Shown here: positions 24,998 through 37,628 of the stretch, in pieces | Layout of the letters: each line of letters opens with the position of its first letter | How positions within the stretch are numbered: position 1 is the first letter of the stretch | Source of the DNA: Paramecium octaurelia | Taxonomy: Eukaryota; Ciliophora; Oligohymenophorea; Peniculida; Parameciidae | Assembly: GCA_905182995.1 (NCBI GenBank) | Contig: CAJJDP010000060.1 | Span: 3,785 to 67,784, forward strand | DNA: 64,000 bases | Reading direction: 5' to 3' | The notes under the pieces: generated by a model | The model's database searches: none | Seen by the model: the letters and a program-made list of their open reading frames with translations, nothing else | Told to the model about the DNA's origin: nothing | Position numbers and translations under genes: made by a program

Positions 24998-26525
24998 ATG
25001 ACTGAAGAATTAAAGACTCTCTATCCAACTTTGGAATCTAATTGTGAAGATTTGGTTTTGAGCTCAAAAAAGTTATTTTAGGCCTAATAAGGTAAAGGTG
25101 TACCAGAATTTTATGAAACATTGAAACTCAAAATAAACACAAAAGTAAATTATGAATATTCAAATGTTACTAAAAGTAATGAGTTGGCTGATTCTTTGCA
25201 TTAGGAATTTGAGAATATACAAACTGAAATAAAAGACTAGAAAAAACCTGAGAATAAAAGATAAATTGACAAAATCATAGAAGATTATTAAAAAGACAAG
25301 TAGAAGGAAACTAAATTATCTAAATTACCGCAATAATTTTTAAAATTTGATGAAAAAACCTCAGCAACTCAAACCAATAACACTTATATTTAGAATGATA
25401 AATAATAAGCTTAAAATAAATCATTAGTTGCTGTAAATCCAAATGAGCATCAATTATCTGTAATTGAACCAGCCAGATTGGGAACAGTGATGGTTTAAAA
25501 AATAAAGAAAATAATAAAACCAGAATGGCATGCTCCTTGGAAATTAATGAGAGTTATAAGTGGACATCATGGATGGGTAAGATGCATAGCTGTGGATCCT
25601 GGAAATTAGTTTTTTGTTACAGGTTCAAGTGATCGAACCATTAAGTTTTGGGATTTGGCAACAGGCAATTTAAAATTAACGTTCACAGGTCATATCTCAA
25701 CAATAAGATCTGTGATAGTAAGTGCTAGACATCCTTATTTGTTTAGTTGTGCAGAAGATAAAACTGTGAAATGTTGGGATCTGGAATAAAATAAGATGAT
25801 CAGAGATTATCATGGACATCTCTCAGGAGTTTACAGCTTGGCCTTACATCCAACTTTAGATGTATTAGTAAGTGGTGGAAGGGATTCTGTTTGTAGAGTA
25901 TGGGATATTAGAGCCAGATAACAAATACATGTATTAGAAGGACACACAAACACTATAGATTCCATAATATGTTAAGAATTTGAACCTTAGATTGTAAGTG
26001 GATCCTAAGATTCTATGATCAAATTATGGGATATGACTTCTGGAAAATGCATATCCACTTTAACTAATCATAAGAAATCAGTAAGAGCCATGGCTTTCCA
26101 TCCATTAGAATATACATTTTGTTCAGCGGCATCTGACAATCTGAAAGTTTGGAAATGTCCTGAAGGTACATTCTTGAGGAACATATCTGGTCATAATGCC
26201 ATGATCAATTCGGTAGCTATTAATAGAAATAATGTGTTGGCAAGTGCTGCTGACAATGGATCATTGTATTTTTGGGATTGGAAATCAGGATACAACTTCT
26301 AATAGATTAATACTATCGCTTAACCTGGTTCTATTGCAGCTGAAAATGGTATATTTTGTTGTACATTCGATCAGAGTTAAATGAGGTAATATCAGAATAT
26401 ATTTTAGATTGTTGACTGGTGAATGCGACAAATCTATTAAGATGTACAAGGAAGATGAAACAGCCACTCCTGAAACCCACCCAATTGATGATATAAGAAT
26501 TGAATATGCAAATCAAAATTATTGA
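24998..26525 (+). CDS. PLRG1: pleiotropic regulator 1 (PLRG1/PRL1), WD40 spliceosome protein
   Basis: 501 residues; one 22-nt intron at 26386-26407. A variable charged N-terminal 165 residues leads into seven WD40 blades starting at [20 protein letters not shown]. The blades keep GH...WD pairs ([50 protein letters not shown]). The C-terminal signature [20 protein letters not shown], then PETHP, is typical of PLRG1. The protein belongs to the NineTeen complex of the activated spliceosome in the nucleus. SYF1, another member, is 7.5 kb away. The convergent K+ channel gene ends 30 bp downstream. Confidence 0.95.
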
Positions 26526-26555
26526 TAATTGTTTATATTGCAATTAATAAATGTA

Positions 26556-29500
26556 TCATTTAGGAAGAATTTAGTTTACTTTCGGTGCTCTAAAAGTTTT
26601 ACCTCTGAATTTATTTCTTCTGCTCATAGTCATAATTTAAGATTTATTATTATCATCCTTACATCGTCTTTATGTAATCAAATTCACTAACTGCAACTTT
26701 ACATATTTATATTTTTCTAAATATATCTAAGGGAACATTAAATATTTAGCTAATTTATTCCTGAGCTCCACTAAATTAGGTTAGATTTTTCCTTGTTGAT
26801 AATAAAATTCCTCCTTTTCAAGAACCTCAGAGAAGTTATTTTACGGCCTGTAATATTAAAACTCCTTACAAGTATCCATCTATTAAAATAAAGATTTATT
26901 AATAAAATATTCTTCTTGCATAGATATTAGCATCTGTATTTTAATTGATAACAATTATGCATTCTAAGCATCAATATCCTTCAAAATCTCCTTTTTTCCT
27001 TATTCAATTTAATTGATCCTAATGATTACTTTTTCTAACATTAATCTTAAGTATTATGTTTATTATTGAATATTTAAGAATTTATTAGCCAAAGATTTCT
27101 TACTCGATTTCTTTTTCTTCATAATATTAAGCTTAATGACCATTTATACTATTTTTCTAAATTTTTACAATACTTGCATCTGTCTAAATCGGTTAAACTC
27201 TATTGTGCAAGATGGTCTTAAGCGTCTTGAATTAGTGTTTTAAGTGCATGATTTAGCTTCAGGTTGTTTAATCTGTAGAAGATTTGATTTTCTTCTTTTC
27301 ATTCCTCTTGCTATAGGCATCATCTTTTGTCCATTGTCTTCAGTTTCTATTTCATCAATTTTGCTTGTTCTGATATCTGAAATATTACATCTTGCTGTTG
27401 GTTTATGAAAATAAATTGGTGATTAGGTTAAATCTGAAGATGTACGTATAACTGCAATTTTCTTAATTTAAGTACTTTTAGGTTCTTCCTCTTCTTCAGG
27501 AGGTTCATCGTAAAATTCAGTCCATTTAGAATTACAACTACTATAAGATTAAGCAATATCAGAAATCTCTTCCTGGTCAATTAATGCATGAAATTGATTA
27601 ATGAACCTTTTCACATTTCTTTGAAAGTGTTCTCTTTTTTGATCTTTAGTGAATAAATGTTTTTTAATTATGAATTCTCTATCACTCACGTAATGCAGAA
27701 GAGGGCAATTCATGACTCTGTGGGTTGAAGATTAACATGAAAAGCATTTCATATGTTAGATGTAATCTTAATTAAATAGAAGTCCATCGTGAATATTTCT
27801 GAATCTTTCATAGTCTTCTGGATAGTCAGGTAATATTTTTAAAAAATCATCTCGAGATAATAAAAGCGATTTTGTAAAACCTAAGCTCCTGAATTTCTCT
27901 GTAGATTTCTATCCACTAATAAAACTATAAACCCCCAAACTATTACCCTTACCTACCTTACTAATAACTGACACTTGTTAATGCGAATAACTGGAATCCT
28001 TTTAATCATTTTGTATTAAGATCTACATTTCTCCATGTTCTATAAAGCACATAAAGATTTAACCATTTGGAAGAGTTGGGAATATTTGATCAAATTCCAC
28101 TATGTTTTCAGGTTAAATGACTGTTTATTTGATTTGTCTGACTAATTTATTCTTTAATTAATCACTAAAATGATTTTTAAATAAAGGACATTAATTTAAA
28201 ATTATAGAATTTGCTTATAGCATCAGTTATTCTCTAAGATTTTAAGACAATTAATTAATGATGTTTTACTCATCCTATGATTCTACTAAACTTTCTGATT
28301 ACCAATAATAATTCAAATATTCTCTCACCTAATATTATAGTTCATATCCAATCTTTTTACTTTGCATATAAGTATTTATTGTATGAACCTTTTTCATTTT
28401 CTCCTGCTCATACGCCGATATCTTATCTAAGATCGTTCCTACTGTGCTTACACTATAACTCAGTTAAATGCTACAAAACATCATATAAAATATAGATATA
28501 ATTCTCTCAATGTAACTTACTGGCGTGATATCTCCATATCCAACTGTGAACATTGTCACTGTAGAATAGTAAAATGAAAACAAATATTACACAGCAAAGG
28601 TTTCATGTTGGATGTGGTATAGTTCTAACCAACTTCCTTAAACTGAATGGTTGTGACTATATTCTCCGACCTAAATTATATATAGTTATCCTTATTACTT
28701 ACAAAAAACCACAAGCAAGAGTAACAATGCAGAACGAAAAACAATACTAATATCAATTTTAGTAACTCTAGCATAGATGAAACAGGTTTAGATAAGTTCA
28801 TTACTTCCTCTATTTGTGCAATTAATTTAGGTATATTTCTGCTTTACACATAAAATAGAGCTATAAGAACATCTTCCCAATTTTCTTATACGTTTATTGT
28901 ATTAGAATCTGTGTTAAATAAGTAGATAATTAAGATAAGAAGTGAAATTGATTCAAACCATAACTTTTTGTTATTACATGTTTAGCTATAATAGCTCTTT
29001 AATTAGCTATTTAACCAAATTAATAAAATGAATTGTTAAAGCTTATTAGATAATCTAGTAATAAAATTATGAGTGCTAAAACTGAAACTGGATACAACTA
29101 ACCATAAATTACTGGAATTTGTGTCCATCCCAAATCTATTGGAATTAGATACATAAAATATAATCTTGAAATTGAAACAAAGCAATCCCTAATCAATTTC
29201 CATCGTGATTCAGGGGTTATTAGAGGAATCTTTTGAAGCTTGTGTTCAATCCTCTTAAAAATATCCTTAATGTTTTATTTCTAACGGATTAAGTAAATTT
29301 TCAGTTATTATGCTATTGAGGATTCTTAGAGCTATTCAGACTAATTGGATCTTCTCAAACCTCTATGAATCGGTTTAAAATGTAAACTGCTTTCTTTAAA
29401 TAACTTTAAATCAAATGAGGATCCTTTATCATTCAACAAATCGTATTAATATTGACTGAATTTCGTGTTTATTCGTTTTCGCTAACTAATTCTTCTTATA

Positions 29501-29877
29501 AACTTTACTGCATTCCAAGATTAAAATAGAGTCAATTAATGCTACGACTCATCTTTTTATTGTCTAGAGGATGTTTATTAAATTAATCGAGCATTAGGAC
29601 TGTCAATACTTATTCTTTAACTTCTCATTTCCTCATTCGACAAAGGAATAGGCCCTAATTATTTTTAACCTTTCTATTATGAAATTGGATAATAAGCATC
29701 AGATAGAGAATTATTGACAAAATCATGAATTTCGCCTATCTGCTCATCAGTAATCATAAATTCCAATACTTTGTGTGATTATTATGTATCCATTTGAGTT
29801 TGTAATTGCATATAATTTATATAATATTTGTCAAATTATCCATTACTAAAATTAAAATTATTTTCAAAAAGGGCCAT
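26556..29877 (-). CDS. cyclic-nucleotide-gated-type K+ channel
   Basis: About 1080 residues, with several short introns likely. The N-terminus is cytosolic and polar. Helices S1-S6 lie between about residues 190 and 480. The pore is explicit: FYYSTVTMFTVGYGDITP, a K+-selective GYGD filter, followed by S6 LSYSVSTVGTILDKI. A C-linker and a cNMP-binding beta-roll follow (IFPTLPNGQIFMCFIEHGEM, VGKGNSLGVYSFISG). After it is a CFSCQSSTHRVMNCPLL knuckle with a Cys-x2-Cys...His...Cys pattern, then a long basic/coiled tail. Plasma or ciliary membrane K+ currents control swimming in ciliates; that role is inferred. The basic voltage-sensor S4 was not checked residue by residue. Confidence 0.85.
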
Positions 29878-30180
29878 TCAATTAAATAATTATTAGTCAA
29901 TCAGAAGTATTTAACTTTAATTAATCTCATAATTATCATTTATTCCTTCAAGTGTTATAATTAGATGTAATAAAACTCAAAAAATAATTAATTAATTTAT
30001 CATTTATTAAATCTTAATTATCAATAATAAATTATTAAGTTATATTAATTTAATTAATAAATTATTAATAATTCATAAGTGTTTTTGAAAGTGAAATCAT
30101 AATTAATATTATCTCCTGAATCAATGTAGATTATATAAGTTAGAATAAATATATGAAAGGAGAATATAAAAATATAGTTA
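29878..30180. other. intergenic, extremely AT-rich
   Basis: About 300 bp of nearly pure A/T with repeated ATTAAT words, between the channel start and the DnaJ gene's 3' end. It should include the channel promoter. No RNA gene is seen. Confidence 0.5.
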
Positions 30181-30977
30181 TCAATGTTTAATTGATCTTG
30201 ATCCATCAGTTCTTTATCCATTTTCTAATTAGTATCTTTTCTCTTCTTTTCTTCCTCCATTATCTATTGTTTCAACTACTTCTGTGGTTCCGTCTGCCTT
30301 TGTTGTTGTCTTTCTTGTAACAGTGACTTTACGACCATTTCTAAGTCATTAAATATTAATTCATACTGAATTGTTGTTGAAGTAGAGATTGAAGTTGATC
30401 CTCCTAATCCACCTCCGAAGTTTGAAGATGAAAACGATGAAAATGAACCTCCTCCCATGCCCATAAAGTCATCATCACCAAAACCTCCAAATCCACCAAA
30501 ACCAAATGGGTTTCTTTGAGAATTGTTGCTGTTCTTTTTGTTGCCTTTTCTTCCAAAGAAAAATCCAAAATCATCATCATCCATTCCAAAGTTTTAAAAG
30601 AAACTCTCAAATTACTTGAAGGGGTCGAATCCATCTCCAAAACCACCAAATCCATGAAATCCTTTAAATGAACCGGCACCGCCACCATTTTTTAAACTAA
30701 AAATATAAAATTATATTATCATACCCGTCGTGACCATAGCTATCATAAATAGCTCGTTTATCTTTATCTGATAATACAGAGTAGGCTTCCCCAATTTTCT
30801 TAAACTTCTCTTAGGCCTCTTCTTTATTATTAGGGTTTTTATCCTAAAATTATGATTAAAAAAACATACTGGATGCCACTTGATGGCTAGTTTTCTATAA
30901 GCCTTTTTAATTTCTTCATCAGAAGCTGTTTTGCCTACTCCTAAAATCTCATAATAGTCTTGTTCTTTAGTTGACAT
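30181..30977 (-). CDS. DNAJB6-like Hsp40 co-chaperone
   Basis: 238 residues; introns 30844-30869, 30697-30724 and 30341-30366 give an exact frame. A J domain occupies residues 5-70: [36 protein letters not shown] (HPD intact, split just after HP by intron 1), [21 protein letters not shown] Gly/Phe region follows ([15 protein letters not shown]), then a Ser/Thr-rich strand STSISTSTT and [17 protein letters not shown], the layout of the B6/B8 class without zinc fingers. Such proteins stimulate Hsp70 ATPase and block aggregation. Standard-code ORFs here extend into intron 3 and give a false C-terminus. Confidence 0.92.
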
Positions 30978-31349
30978 GCTGATATTTTTATAGATTATTA
31001 TATTTATTTAGACCCAGAGAGGAAGTTAAAAATTTAAGGAAAATTCTAGAATTTTATTTAAATATATTAATTATTTATCTTAAATTCTGATATGTTCTAT
31101 ACTCATTATAAGTAGTCCTCACTCTAATTCAACATCATTATTGATTCAGAACATAAAAATATCAATAGATAAATTAATTAACTTCTTAATTGCTTTTATC
31201 TTTCAGTAAGGTAATCAGAAAGCCTATGTACAAGATAAAATCTAAATCTTAAGGTCTCTCTTATTAGATATAAGGTTGAACATCATAATAGTGTCGAAAG
31301 CAATAAATATGAAATGAGTTTATAAAATTATTATTTAATATAAATATTT
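30978..31349. promoter_or_regulatory. divergent upstream region, DnaJ / NDUFS8
   Basis: 372 bp between two outward-facing start codons, so both promoters must lie here or in the 5' UTRs. No heat-shock element array was evident by eye. AT-rich, no ORF. Confidence 0.4.
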
Positions 31350-32188
31350 ATGTTGACTAAATTGCTTTAGAAATCAAGATAAGCACGATTTTGTGGTAAT
31401 GAAAAGAGATGAATATTTAGTTTATATTAAGAATTCTGTAAACTATCATGTTGCAAATTCTTAGGATCCAAATAGCAAATTTGCCACTCCTTAATTCAAT
31501 TCAAGCATTCTTGATTTTGATAAAGATTAGGAGAATAATGTTTAGATGCACTACTATCAAGGTATGTTAGTAGTGTGAGATTGTTTAGGAAAGTTCATGC
31601 CAGATGAATTGGATTGGACAGATGTTTGGGAAACAGCATATCAAAATTTTACACAACCAGAATACCTCTATCATTTTTGGTTTTGCGGTGTCCTTTATTG
31701 TTTCGAGCCTGAATGGACCATCAATTATCCATATGAAAAAGGCCCTCTGTCTCCATTGTTTAGAGGAGAACATGCATTAAGAAGATATCCAACTGGTGAG
31801 GAGAGGTATTTACAGAAATCTGAAATCTTAGATGCATAGCATGCAAATTATGCTAAAGTGCTTGTCCAGCTAGAGCCATTACTATAGAAACAGAACCAAG
31901 GCCTGATAATTCAAGGTATTTTCATTTACGAATTTAATAGACGAACAGTGAGATATGACATTGATATGACTAAGTGCATTTACTGTGGATTTTGCCAAGA
32001 GGCATGTCCTGTTGATGCAATTGTGGAAGTAATAAATAACAATTATATTCAAGGGTCCAAATTATGAATATACAACCTATCAACATGAAGATTTATTCTA
32101 TGACAAATTTAAACTTTTAGAGAATGGTGACAAATGGGAACCTTAAATTGCAAGAAACATTGAATATTTAATTACAAGAAAATATTGA
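31350..32188 (+). CDS. NDUFS8: NADH:ubiquinone oxidoreductase 23-kDa subunit (NDUFS8, TYKY)
   Basis: 236 residues from five introns (31396-31420, 31562-31588, 31806-31831, 31916-31940, 32029-32053). An Arg/Lys-rich start MLTKLLQKSRQARFC fits a mitochondrial targeting sequence. The core [20 protein letters not shown] precedes two 4Fe-4S motifs, CIACKLCQSACP and [12 protein letters not shown] (both CxxCxxCxxxCP), the N6a/N6b clusters that pass electrons through complex [20 protein letters not shown] is also family-typical. One intron splits the first cluster's leading Arg codon. The start choice rests on the presequence; an in-intron ATG at 31399 is a decoy. Confidence 0.95.
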
Positions 32189-32241
32189 TTAAATAAAAGT
32201 GAATATTTGCAAATCAAAAGATATATAAATATATAACAAAA

Positions 32242-35200
32242 TCAATTTTGAAGTTTAATATCTTATTATAAAAAGCTTAAAATATAAGCATTTTCGAGTA
32301 ATCTTTCTAAAGGAACTAGAGTTAGCAGTTATTTGCTTTTTTAATAATGCGATCGAATATTTCTCATTGAGATAACCATTGTTATCATTGAAATCGTCAT
32401 CAATAAAGCCGAAAACACTACCAAAATAATGTCTATTGTTGTATTGTCTTCTACTGATTTCTTTATTTGGTTAGTCAAGGTTGAAACAATAACAAAAAAT
32501 CCCATTGAATCGTATAGTCTTTCGATTTAAGATGTAACCGAATAATAATTAGACTGAAGATATTCCAAAGTTGCATTGTTTTCTAAATCCTACAAAAATC
32601 TGAGTTATTGATCACATAAGTCTGCAAAGATTACACTCAACCCTCCCTGCAAAATGGGATAACTCATACATTAGTCATACGAAAATAATTCATCATATTA
32701 CTCTAAACTTGTTCTAATGTAATTAAATTGAAAACTTACAATGAATCATTGAAAATATTACAAGCTGATTTTGTCACTATGTTGTAAATGGTCTCATCCT
32801 CTTGATACAATGACAATTTCTTTCTTAAATCATTGAGTTAACTAACAGTTTAATTTTAAATTCTTAGGGTGTCACTAGTGATTTATGTTTAAATGAAAAC
32901 AGAGGATTAGGCAAATGCCAAAGTGATCTCATAACAGGCTTATTAAAACAATATCTTATCATTAAATTAGACTAGAATTTTATCAATAGTTGCTTGATGC
33001 ATTAAATTGCTACCAATAAAATAAATGGAACACACAATCATCATTATCAAAACAAATAAGAAAAAGATTATTTGTGTTGAATCATTTCCTATAATATTTA
33101 AACATTTTACGTACTTTTTTAAATTATACTTTTTCCTACTTTTTGGTATTTATCCAAAATTGAATTACTTGATTATCTGTGAAAAGCTTATGCCATGACC
33201 ATTTCGAATTTCTCTTCATTAGTATCTTCCTTTTTGAATTTTGCTGTGTTCATAAGTGAATATAATGAAGAAAACGTTAAATATTGTTCTTAGATTACAT
33301 CTGTAGTGAATGTACAAAACAATTTGAATACTTTTTATTTCATTTGTATAAGTTTAATGCACTTGTAGGCATACCAACAGATAAATAACACTAGACCTAT
33401 TTCTTCAGCTATAACTCTAAAAATAATATTCATAAATATTATAAATTATTTACATATATTAGATGTCTATAATATTTCTAGTTGTATCTGCAGCATATAA
33501 GATGTTTATCACACTCTCAAAGTATATGGTATTATTCAAAAAAGTGTTGTCATTAAATAATTAATTATTTTTCTGATTTATCATTTATTAAATAATATAA
33601 ATTGATTGTTGTTGCAATGAATTATCTTGATTTGTTTCTATTTCTGGTATATTCTTCAATACATCATCTATATTTTTAATTTCATTCTAATAAAAATCTA
33701 AACTAATCTATTGCAAATCAGAAAATGGGAATAATAAACTATATTTCAAATAGAAGTAAGAAATCACAAATTCATTATAGAAATATGATAATTAATATGG
33801 CAAATTCTAACTGGATTGATTTTATTAAATCTTCTAATAATTTGATTAAAAAAGTAAGCAATTTATGATGTATGATCCAATTATCAATAAATAAAATAGC
33901 AGTAGAACAAGTGCTTGTTTTTTGTTAATTGCAGGAGTATCATTTAAGCAATCTCTCATTTGCCTTTTGATTTATGATTGATTGTTTTATGAAGATCTAC
34001 TTCCGATTGAGTTATTATTTTAATTGTCCACTTTATTAATTTGATTCTTCTTCTTATCATCCATCTTGATTGAAGGTTATTCTTCTTACGGTGGTTTCTC
34101 TTAGAGACTTTCAATTTCATCTTAAGCATATTAAATCAGTTGTATTTATTAATGATGAGTTGTATTAGTGATGTTAACAGTAGCCAATTAATTTTTGACT
34201 TCATCCATCATTCTTTCTTCCTCTTACAACAAATTGTGATCTAAATCGCAATCTATGATCCAAGGCGAATTCAATAAACTTGTCTGTTCCCTAAAACTTG
34301 TTGAGTTTTGAAACTATTAAGTATTAAATTATTTAGATGTTCTCACCCTTAACTATATTATTTATTTACTTGATAGCCTTTAATTTGCCAACAATCTATA
34401 ATCTTACAATTCCAATATCACTAATCTAAATAATCAAATAGTACTGATACCTCAAATTTATGGTAACCAAACTTATGAGATGTAATTAAACAAGAAAAAT
34501 AACGTTTTCATTAGGTTGACTTTCAAAATTCTTATAAATTTACTTCTAAAAATATAATTTGGATAAACTTTTTGATAATTATGATTACGACATGCTTTTG
34601 TTTTAATTAATTAATGGAATGATGAATTCGCATTCAAACTTTCTATCTAATTTATCGAAATTTTAATCATAAATCTCCTCCCAAATTTTAGCTAATTGAG
34701 GCACAAAAAATAAGCAATCCAATCCTCTTATTTATGATATTTAGATGCCTAAATGCTTTTAGAACATTTCTTCGAAAATATTTTAAGTAATTTCTTCAAT
34801 TTGTCCTTTCTCATTTAAAATCATATATCCAAATGTCAGATTCACAGGTGTAATAAGAGCAGTAGCACCAAACTCAGTGGGACTTGTTTCAATTCTCAAT
34901 CTTGTATTAATAGGAACCAAAAATTAGCCTTTGTTCTTACCCAATATCACTCTAACCTCAGATCGTACCACTATGATTCTTCCTCTCTCTACAAAATTAT
35001 CTAAATACATATCATGGTCATCAGCAATTATTTAAGGCATGAATCTATGTATATTCTAATCTTTGATCTCTTCATCCTTAAAACCAATTGCCTACTAAAA
35101 CGATCTTGTGTATCTTAGTACATTTCCTCTAGGCTGCAGTAAAGTGATCTAAATCACACAACTACCAGGATCAAATATTGTTTTTTCAATTGATTACATA

Positions 35201-37139
35201 AATAATGTCACCAATTTTCCTTCCAAACGATATAACTTTGGTCTGCTCTTGTTGTATTAAATATATTTAGAAAATAGATTATAGATTGTGTCGCACTCAT
35301 TTGAGAGCGGGTTTATAGTAAATGCCTACTGTAATTGGGTCTCAACAGCTTTAATATTCCTCAAAATCTCAAATCCAATAGTTACCAATTAATCAATATC
35401 AATAACAGATGTTAAGATCAACGCATACCATTCCTAAGATTGATAATAAATTCTATTACTTTAAATTATTTCGCAATTAAGCATATATTTTATTTGATTA
35501 TAGATACTGATTCTTCATATTGATACACTCGTTTAAATATATACTTTTGATTTTTGAGATCATTCTTTTTAACTAATTGATCGAATTCTTCCAAAGCATC
35601 GTATTTCAATTTATAGATGATTGCCTATTCCTTAATTGTCATTCCCTTTATAAGAAAGATCAATTACTTATGTTTGCATTGACAGTCGAATCACTTCATA
35701 AATTGCTTAAGTCGGCAGTTTCTTAACTTGAACTAAAAAGTAAATGTAAATCAATGCTAAATATGTATTTGAAGTTTCTAGAATCTCATCTTCTAAGGTT
35801 TATGATATCAATTCCTTAGCAAATATCTTCATCTAACTGATTGAATCAAATTAAAAGTTTTCCTTTTCTGAAAATTCTTCACAGAAACACCGAAATTTCA
35901 TTTTAATCTATTTTTATAATTTTCTTTCTCTATTCTAGGAACAATATCTCAAGTGATTTGTAGTAAATGAGTACATGAACAAGGATTCCATTGGATCCAA
36001 TGATCTTTACTCCTTCTTTAGTTTTATTTATTTTTTAAACAAGTGATATATAAATCTAATTTATTTTTCCAATGAATTTCCTATGGATTTTAGTTATGAG
36101 ATCTTTTATCTTTCCGTTAGAATTTTGAGAATATAAGCAGTGAAGGGATAAAAAAACATTAGAAATCCTAAAACATTTAGACTTTCAAATACATGACTAA
36201 GTTGAACCACCAAAAGAGTTATCTAGTATATAAACAAGTAGCTTGATATATGAAATTGCAATCTTGAAATTTGGACTTCTACATAAATTAGCTGATTATA
36301 ACTCATTAGAATGCTCATAAACAAATATAGGAAGTAAAAGACTTAAACAATTATAGAGTTTATTTTCAATCCTGTTAAGATGACTATAGTTGTTTGGAAC
36401 GCAAATACTAAATGCACCTTTTACTAATTAAATCTCCCTAAGAAATCTTGCTTTTTCATTTTAAATTCGAAACAATGCATATCAATAAACAAGCTAAAAA
36501 CAAATTGAAGTGCTATTGAAAATCCACTAATACTAGCACCAAATAGCAAGAACTAGTTAGGTGAATCTAATATAAATATTTAATACTTGACATTTGATAA
36601 TAATTGAGAATGTGTAAATGGGAGTACAATAACGGAATTCTGATTAGCATATGATAAATTTGCATGTAAACAGAGATGAATTCTTTGATTAAAATATTTT
36701 ACTCTATTTATTTCTATCTATTCTAATTAAATTTAGTCAAATAATACAATTTCGAGAGTCATCTCAATTATTTATCCATTTTCATTTGTTCTAACCGAAG
36801 TATTTAAGATTAGAATCACTAAAAAGACAACGGTTAAAAACGTCAGTGCGAATCCAATTAACATGTATAAAATGTGCATCTCGATATAATCTCCAAATAT
36901 GCTATAAAATCTAAGGATATTAAAAATTACAACCGAAATATATTTAAAATCTAATGGATGAAGTCTAAATACTCGGCATTTTTAATGATAGTTATTGATT
37001 GAGTAATTAAAGATAACAATTAGATGTTTTCGATAATCAGAAACATAATTGATAGTTCAAGTGACTTCCTCCATATTCCTTTTATTGTGAGAAATTGTTG
37101 AATGTAAAAGTCTTTTACTTGAAATAAAAAATTTCTCAT
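32242..37139 (-). CDS. large polytopic sensor protein, TmcB/PAS-like ciliate family
   Basis: About 1550 residues, many small introns. It starts MRNFLFQVKDFYIQQFLTI at 37139. The N-terminal 500 residues contain roughly eight to ten hydrophobic helices. A cytosolic middle follows, with the recognisable block HRFMPQIIADDHDMYLDNFV, then ERGRIIVVRSEVRVILGKNK and VPINTRLRIETSPTEFGA, as in TmcB/TmcC-type sensor regions associated with PAS domains. The last quarter has a low-complexity Asn/Gln segment and at least two more helices (ILVVFSALLMTISMITMVIS). Probably a membrane receptor. I could follow the frame across the 34.2-34.4 kb region, so one gene is favoured over two, but splice sites are not all resolved. 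It ends 53 bp from NDUFS8. Confidence 0.6.
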
Positions 37140-37628
37140 TATGCCCGATAATTGCAGGATAATTTAAAATAATAAAATGATTAATTAATATTTTGTATTC
37201 TTTACTTAAGGAACTCAGAGATTTAATAAGGATTTCTTATTCAACTTATTTATTTTTATGTTAAACATTTATCATATTACATTACAACTATTTATAATAC
37301 ACTAATTTAATATTAATTCATTATTGATATGGTTATAATATATTCACATTTATATTACTGATATTCATATTTTATTTAATCATTTTAATTAATTTAAATT
37401 AATTCATAAATTGAAACTATATAGTAGCTGATTATTGAGATGGCTCAAACGTAAATTATTGTATAAATTTAATTGACAAATTAATAGTGCGATTTGAAAA
37501 ACACTAATTAATTAATAATTAAACTATACAATTTAGTAGAAATAATATAATCAAAATATGAGTCATATGACATATTATAAAATTACCATTAAAATACCTA
37601 CAATGATGACACTGCTATAATAATTGCA
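37140..37628. promoter_or_regulatory. divergent upstream region, sensor gene / phosphate transporter
   Basis: 489 bp, over 80% A/T, between two outward-facing starts. No ORF or RNA gene. It includes many TTAATTAA-like palindromic words, common at this composition. Confidence 0.45.

Noticed and set aside
30276-30366. DnaJ C-terminus ending in a Gln/Arg-rich tail
   Set aside because: That reading runs through a 26-nt intron (30341-30366). The spliced frame restores the family-typical [14 protein letters not shown] segment.
37140-37628. Palindromic TTAATTAA-like words as operator or origin
   Set aside because: Expected frequently at over 80% A/T; no spacing or clustering beyond background is visible.
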